Positions 7,441 to 10,165 of a DNA stretch of 10,165 nucleotides are shown here, piece after piece. The position numbers and the translations under genes are program-made. The stretch lies in contig CAUEKL010000074.1 of assembly GCA_959018215.1 (NCBI GenBank), positions 1 to 10,165 on the forward strand. The letters run 5' to 3'. A model generated the notes under the pieces. The model ran no database searches and was not told where the DNA came from. It worked only from the letters and a program-made list of their open reading frames with translations. Numbering within the stretch: the first letter of the stretch is position 1; every line of letters starts with the position of its first letter. Source of the stretch: an uncultured Gemmiger sp. (lineage in GTDB: Bacteria; Bacillota; Clostridia; Oscillospirales; Ruminococcaceae).

Positions 7441-7516
7441 TGGAGCTGGCAACAGGAATCGAACCTGCAACCTGCTGATTACAAATCAGCTGCTCTGCCA
7501 ATTGAGCTATGCCAGC
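7441..7516 (-). tRNA. tRNA-Thr, anticodon UGU
   Basis: This is a 76-base cloverleaf with the CCA end encoded (7441-7443). The acceptor stem is GCTGGCA with TGCCAGC and T is the discriminator base. The D arm contains AGCTCAATTGGCAGAGCA. The anticodon stem GCTGA/TCAGC encloses the loop TTTGTAA with anticodon TGT, reading ACA and probably other ACN threonine codons. The T arm contains GGTTCGATTCC. It has its own promoter and terminator. Confidence 0.97.
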
Positions 7517-7528
7517 GGGAACCATATT

Positions 7529-7557
7529 ATTGTATCATGGTCCGGCGGCGGTGTCAA
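7529..7557 (-). promoter_or_regulatory. Promoter of tRNA-Thr, -35 box containing the rsmA stop codon
   Basis: On the minus strand a perfect TTGACA (7552-7557) is followed by a 17-base spacer and TACAAT (7529-7534, five of six consensus bases). The expected start of transcription is about 6 bases before the tRNA 5' end. The TGA inside TTGACA (7554-7556) is the rsmA stop codon. Confidence 0.9.
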
Positions 7558-8414
7558 CCGCGCAATGCACCCAGCAGGCGGCAATAGTCCTGCAGGGTCA
7601 GCTGCTCGGGACGCAGGCGGGCATCCAGATTTGCGGCCTGCAGCGCTTCCAGCACCTGGGGCTTGGGCAGGTTCAGCCCGGAAGCCACCACGTTGGCAAT
7701 GGTCTTGCGGCGCTGGGAGAAGGAAGCCCGGATCAGCCGGAACAGCCCAGCCTCGTCCCCGTCGGGGACTTCCACGGCAGGCTGCTTGTGGACATCCAGG
7801 CGGATGACCGCACTGGTGACCTTGGGTGCCGGGTAAAAGCTGCCCGGCTGCACCGTGAAAAGCATTTGGGGGGTGGAGTAGTAGGCCACGGCGTAGCTGA
7901 TGGCCCCGGCTTCCCGGGTGCCGGGGGCGGCGCACAGGCGCTGTGCGGCCTCCTTCTGCACCATGACGGTAATGTTCTCCACCGGCAGTTTCTCTTCCAG
8001 CAAACGCATGAGAATGGGGCTGGTGATGTAATAGGGCAGGTTGGCGCAGACAGCCACCGGGCGGTCGCCGAATTCTTCCTTCAGCAAAGCCGCCAGGTCC
8101 ACCTTGAGCACATCCCCCATGACCAGCCTGAAGTTGTCATACCCGGCCATGGTTTCGGCCAGCAGGGGTTCCAGGCGCTTGTCCACCTCCACCGAAACCA
8201 CCTTATCGGCCCGCTTGGCCAGCTGTTCGGTGAGAACGCCGATGCCGGGGCCCACTTCCAGGGCGCCCCAACCGGGGCCGATGCCCGCCTCTTCGGCAAT
8301 GCGGGGACAGATGCCGGGGTTGATGATGAAGTTCTGTCCAAAGCCCTTGGACAAGGCAAAGTCATACCGCGCGCACAGGTCGCGGATGGTGGAAAGGTCG
8401 GTCAAAACCGGCAT
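7554..8414 (-). CDS. rsmA: 16S rRNA (adenine1518-N6/adenine1519-N6)-dimethyltransferase
   Basis: Adds four methyl groups from S-adenosylmethionine to the two adjacent adenines in the 3' terminal helix of 16S rRNA, a late step in small-subunit assembly; loss in other bacteria gives kasugamycin resistance. The 286 residues are normal for the KsgA/RsmA family. Visible motifs are GQNFI (26-30) in the N-terminal substrate region, SAM-binding motif I LEVGPGIG (52-59), acidic VEVD (75-78), motif II GD (100-101), catalytic NLPYY (125-129), and FYPAPKV (193-199) followed by the small C-terminal domain. The ATG at 8412-8414 has GGAGG 7 bases upstream (8422-8426). The gene starts 12 bases after the S41 gene stop and is probably cotranscribed with it. 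The stop lies within the promoter of the downstream tRNA. Confidence 0.97.
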   Translation of the reverse strand: MPVLTDLSTIRDLCARYDFALSKGFGQNFIINPGICPRIAEEAGIGPGWGALEVGPGIGVLTEQLAKRADKVVSVEVDKRLEPLLAETMAGYDNFRLVMGDVLKVDLAALLKEEFGDRPVAVCANLPYYITSPILMRLLEEKLPVENITVMVQKEAAQRLCAAPGTREAGAISYAVAYYSTPQMLFTVQPGSFYPAPKVTSAVIRLDVHKQPAVEVPDGDEAGLFRLIRASFSQRRKTIANVVASGLNLPKPQVLEALQAANLDARLRPEQLTLQDYCRLLGALRG

Positions 8415-8421
8415 AGGTCCG

Positions 8422-8429
8422 CCTCCTTA
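8422..8429 (-). promoter_or_regulatory. rsmA ribosome binding site fused to the upstream stop codon
   Basis: The minus strand reads TAAGGAGG: the TAA stop of the S41 gene (8427-8429) runs directly into the GGAGG site for rsmA, 7 bases before its ATG. This arrangement favours reinitiation or coupling between the two genes. Confidence 0.85.
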
Positions 8430-9638
8430 CCCGACCATGGCCATGACCGAAGTCACAGCCTTGTTGATCTGCGGGTCGGTATCCACCGTGAAGTCATAGT
8501 AGCTGTTCTGCTCATCGGCAGTCAGGGCGGCTTCCACATCCGGGGTCAGGCCGGTACCGTTCCAGGTCTGGCCTTCATTGTCCAGCAGCATGCCGATGGT
8601 GATGACCGCGGCACTGCCGTCGGAGAAACTCTGCGGCTCGCTGAGTACCACGCCCTTGCCGGCGGTGGTGGTGCCCACAATGCTGGCACCGGCCATCTTG
8701 CGCAGGGCATTGGCAAACAGTTCGGCGCCGCCGGCTGTGTTGCCGTTGACCAGGCAGACCATGGGGATGGTAACTTCGTGGTCATCCGAGATGCGCAGGT
8801 CGGTGAGGGCGCCGTCCTTGGCCTGGCTCTGGGCCATCAGACCGGCAGGCACGCAGTAGTCGGCAGCCACCAGGGCGGCATCCAGGGATTCGCCGGTGTT
8901 GTTGCGCAGGTCAAAGACCAGCGCCTTGGCCCCCTGGTTGATCAGGTCTTCCACGGCGGTGCGGAACTCGGTGCCGGTGGTGGAAGCGAAAGCGTCAATG
9001 CACACATATCCGCAGCCGTCGCCGGTCATCTGGGTGAATACGGTGTTGGTGGTGTAGTTGGAGCGCACCAGTTCCACAGCAGGCTGTTCCTGGCGGTCCG
9101 GGTTCAGATAGGTGATGCTGACGGTGGTGCCTTCCTCTCCCAGCAGGGCGGAGTTGATGGCGGAGGTATCGGTCATGGTGCGCACACTGGTGTCCCCGAT
9201 GGTGGTGATGAAGCCCCCCACCTGCAGGCCGATCTCACTGGCCGGGCTGTTGCTGTACACCCGGATGATGCGGGCGTAGCCGGAGGAAGAATCCTTGACT
9301 ACCGACACACCGATGTTCATCAGACGGCCGGTCTCCACCCCCACCTTTTCGGTGTAGGCCTTGGCGGAGTAGTAGCGGGCGTACTTATCGCTGATACCCA
9401 GCATATAGCCGGAAGCAATGGTATCGTTGAGGGTATCCTCGTTGATGTCGAAATATTCGTTATCGCGGACATAGCGGTCGATCTCGGACAGTTTGTTATA
9501 CATCCGTTCCTTGTTCTTGACGCTGGAAACGGTGCTGTTGAACATATCCATGGACACGACCATGGTGATCGAGAAGGTCACGGCCATTGCGATGAGGGTG
9601 ACGGTGGCGGCCACGGCCAGGTTGACTTTTCTGCTCAT
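8427..9638 (-). CDS. S41-family C-terminal-processing protease homologue, catalytic serine replaced by glycine
   Basis: This is a 403-residue protein of the CtpA/CtpB/Prc family, which normally cleaves exported proteins near their C-termini. Residues 4-30 form one membrane anchor with the rest outside. An N-terminal helical part (about 40-100) is followed by a PDZ domain (about 100-185, with MNIGVSV as the ligand-binding loop and a later LQVGGFITTIGDTSV) and the S41 core (about 200-368). The lysine of the Ser-Lys dyad is present (K328 in TTTAGKG). The conserved SASASE-type segment reads NTAGGAE (300-306), so the position three before E306 is G303, exactly 25 residues before K328 as for Ser and Lys in Tsp, D1 protease and CtpB. 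The enzyme therefore seems to lack its nucleophile. The start at 9638 has AAGGAG 12 bases upstream (9651-9656). It lies downstream of M23 and a small membrane protein and just upstream of rsmA. A single A-to-G change in a serine AGC codon would explain the GGC found. Confidence 0.92.
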   Translation of the reverse strand: MSRKVNLAVAATVTLIAMAVTFSITMVVSMDMFNSTVSSVKNKERMYNKLSEIDRYVRDNEYFDINEDTLNDTIASGYMLGISDKYARYYSAKAYTEKVGVETGRLMNIGVSVVKDSSSGYARIIRVYSNSPASEIGLQVGGFITTIGDTSVRTMTDTSAINSALLGEEGTTVSITYLNPDRQEQPAVELVRSNYTTNTVFTQMTGDGCGYVCIDAFASTTGTEFRTAVEDLINQGAKALVFDLRNNTGESLDAALVAADYCVPAGLMAQSQAKDGALTDLRISDDHEVTIPMVCLVNGNTAGGAELFANALRKMAGASIVGTTTAGKGVVLSEPQSFSDGSAAVITIGMLLDNEGQTWNGTGLTPDVEAALTADEQNSYYDFTVDTDPQINKAVTSVMAMVG

Positions 9639-9660
9639 GAATCAGGCAATCTCCTTATCC

Positions 9661-9686
9661 GGCAGGCGGAACAAAAGCCGTCTGCC
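9661..9686. repeat. Inverted repeat between the microprotein and S41 genes
   Basis: GGCAGGCGG (9661-9669) and CCGTCTGCC (9678-9686) form a 9-bp stem with an eight-base loop and one G-T pair on the plus strand, or one A-C mismatch in the minus-strand transcript. No T run follows on the minus strand, so it is not a standard terminator. It lies about 23-48 bases before the S41 start codon and could be an mRNA processing or stability element. Confidence 0.45.
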
Positions 9687-9704
9687 ACAGTCTTGGCGGT
9701 AAGA

Positions 9705-9806
9705 TCAGACCAGGGAATAAACGACCGAGGAAAACAGGCTCACAACCATCAGCACCGCGATGACCAGGCAGACCACGCGGACGCCGTTCTTATGATGATT
9801 TTCCAT
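9705..9806 (-). CDS. 33-residue single-span membrane microprotein
   Basis: A short frame missed by usual length limits runs from ATG 9804-9806 to TGA 9705-9707. The N-terminus is polar and basic (MENHHKNGVR), followed by one hydrophobic helix (about residues 11-33, with VVCLVIAVLMVVSLFSSVV), so it is predicted to be a single-span inner membrane peptide, probably with the N-terminus inside. A perfect AGGAGG lies 7 bases upstream (9814-9819), which is the main reason to believe it is translated. It starts 20 bases after the M23 gene stop and ends 66 bases before the S41 gene, all on one strand, so it is likely part of that operon. The family is not recognised; a role as a small partner of a neighbouring membrane or envelope protein is only an inference. 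Confidence 0.78.
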   Translation of the reverse strand: MENHHKNGVRVVCLVIAVLMVVSLFSSVVYSLV

Positions 9807-9813
9807 GGGAACG

Positions 9814-9819
9814 CCTCCT
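9814..9819 (-). promoter_or_regulatory. Ribosome binding site of the microprotein
   Basis: A perfect AGGAGG on the minus strand lies 7 bases before the microprotein ATG, in the 20-base gap after the M23 stop codon. No other start codon uses it. Confidence 0.85.
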
Positions 9820-9826
9820 AAACAAA

Positions 9827-10165
9827 TTAAGCCGGGATATACAGGGCCGGATTGATGCGGGCACCGTTCTGGCGCAGTTCGATGTGCAGATGGTTGCCGG
9901 TAGAGTTGCCGGTGGAACCTACGTACCCGATGACATCCCCCTGGGAAACCGTCTGCCCCACGCTGACGGCGGGCCAGGAGTTCATATGGGCATACAGGGT
10001 GGTGTAGTTGTTGCCGTCATCAGCGGTGCCGTGGTAGATCATGACATAGTAGCCGTAGCTGTAATGGCTGTCCACCGTGATGACCTGACCGGAAGCCACC
10101 GCATGGATGGGGGTACCGCCGGGAGCGGCGTAGTCGCGGCCTTTGTGGCCGCCGCTGCCGTACTC
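9827..10165 (-). CDS. M23 (LytM-type) peptidoglycan endopeptidase, C-terminal part
   Basis: The last 112 codons of a gene whose start lies beyond the right edge. The visible part is most of a LytM/lysostaphin-type zinc domain that cuts peptide cross-links in peptidoglycan outside the membrane. Numbering from the window edge, the zinc ligands H7 and D11 (HKGRD), the following AAPGGTPIHA, the catalytic-type H60 in TLYAHM, and H92/H94 of HLHIE are all present, so the enzyme looks active. The protein ends 18 residues after the HLHIE motif, as is usual for a C-terminal LytM domain. The upstream part, probably a coiled coil or other targeting region, cannot be seen. A GTG at 10097-10099 is internal and is not a start. 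The adjacent S41-family gene recalls the ftsE-ftsX-hydrolase-ctp order of Firmicutes, so this may be the FtsEX-controlled hydrolase, but that depends on sequence outside the window. Confidence 0.93.
   Translation of the reverse strand, partial: EYGSGGHKGRDYAAPGGTPIHAVASGQVITVDSHYSYGYYVMIYHGTADDGNNYTTLYAHMNSWPAVSVGQTVSQGDVIGYVGSTGNSTGNHLHIELRQNGARINPALYIPA

Noticed and set aside
7509..9821. A 770-codon plus-strand open frame opposite rsmA, the S41 gene and the microprotein
   Set aside because: It crosses several genes on the other strand, begins at the end of a tRNA, and has low-complexity composition and no recognisable domain.
10097..10099. GTG as the start of the M23 peptidase
   Set aside because: The open frame continues to the window edge and the upstream codons contain the zinc-binding HKGRD and AAPGGTP motifs, so the true start is outside the window.

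Overview
The window looks like chromosomal core DNA from a GC-rich Gram-positive anaerobe of the Clostridia, most like the Faecalibacterium/Gemmiger/Subdoligranulum part of the Oscillospiraceae. That placement rests on the Clp, RsmA, AsnA and S41 protein types, strong AGGAGG ribosome binding sites, GC-ending codons and a tRNA with an encoded CCA end. It is inference without a database search. I see no prophage, insertion sequence, CRISPR array or defence island.

Layout. At the left edge is the tail of a plus-strand gene (a CxxC-containing C-terminus), closed by a hairpin terminator shared with the convergent Clp ATPase gene (125-2404, minus). A 168-bp divergent control region (2405-2572) separates that gene from a plus-strand operon. 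The operon starts at a near-consensus promoter (2510-2538) and holds two half-size ABC exporter genes with a 4-bp overlap, then asnA (ammonia-dependent asparagine synthetase), then a 72-residue unknown protein that starts in the asnA stop codon. It ends at a strong terminator (7335-7377). From 7403 to the right edge everything is on the minus strand. In transcription order this is an M23 (LytM) peptidase gene running in from the right edge, an unlisted 33-residue single-span membrane protein gene, an S41-family PDZ protease-like gene, rsmA (16S rRNA dimethyladenosine transferase), and a tRNA-Thr(UGU) gene with its own promoter and terminator.

How they work together. The two ABC subunits form an asymmetric heterodimeric exporter with one degenerate ATP site. 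The M23 / microprotein / S41 group resembles the cell-wall hydrolase plus C-terminal-processing-protease neighbourhood often found next to ftsEX in Firmicutes, so ftsEX is a reasonable guess for the DNA just beyond the right edge. The most unusual point is that the S41 protein has glycine exactly where the catalytic serine should be, while the catalytic lysine is kept at the normal 25-residue spacing. With the adjacent membrane microprotein, this suggests a non-proteolytic PDZ/S41 module tied to a peptidoglycan hydrolase. The other points of note are a Clp ATPase without the ClpC middle domain but with a ClpP-docking loop, and a tRNA promoter whose -35 box contains the rsmA stop codon.
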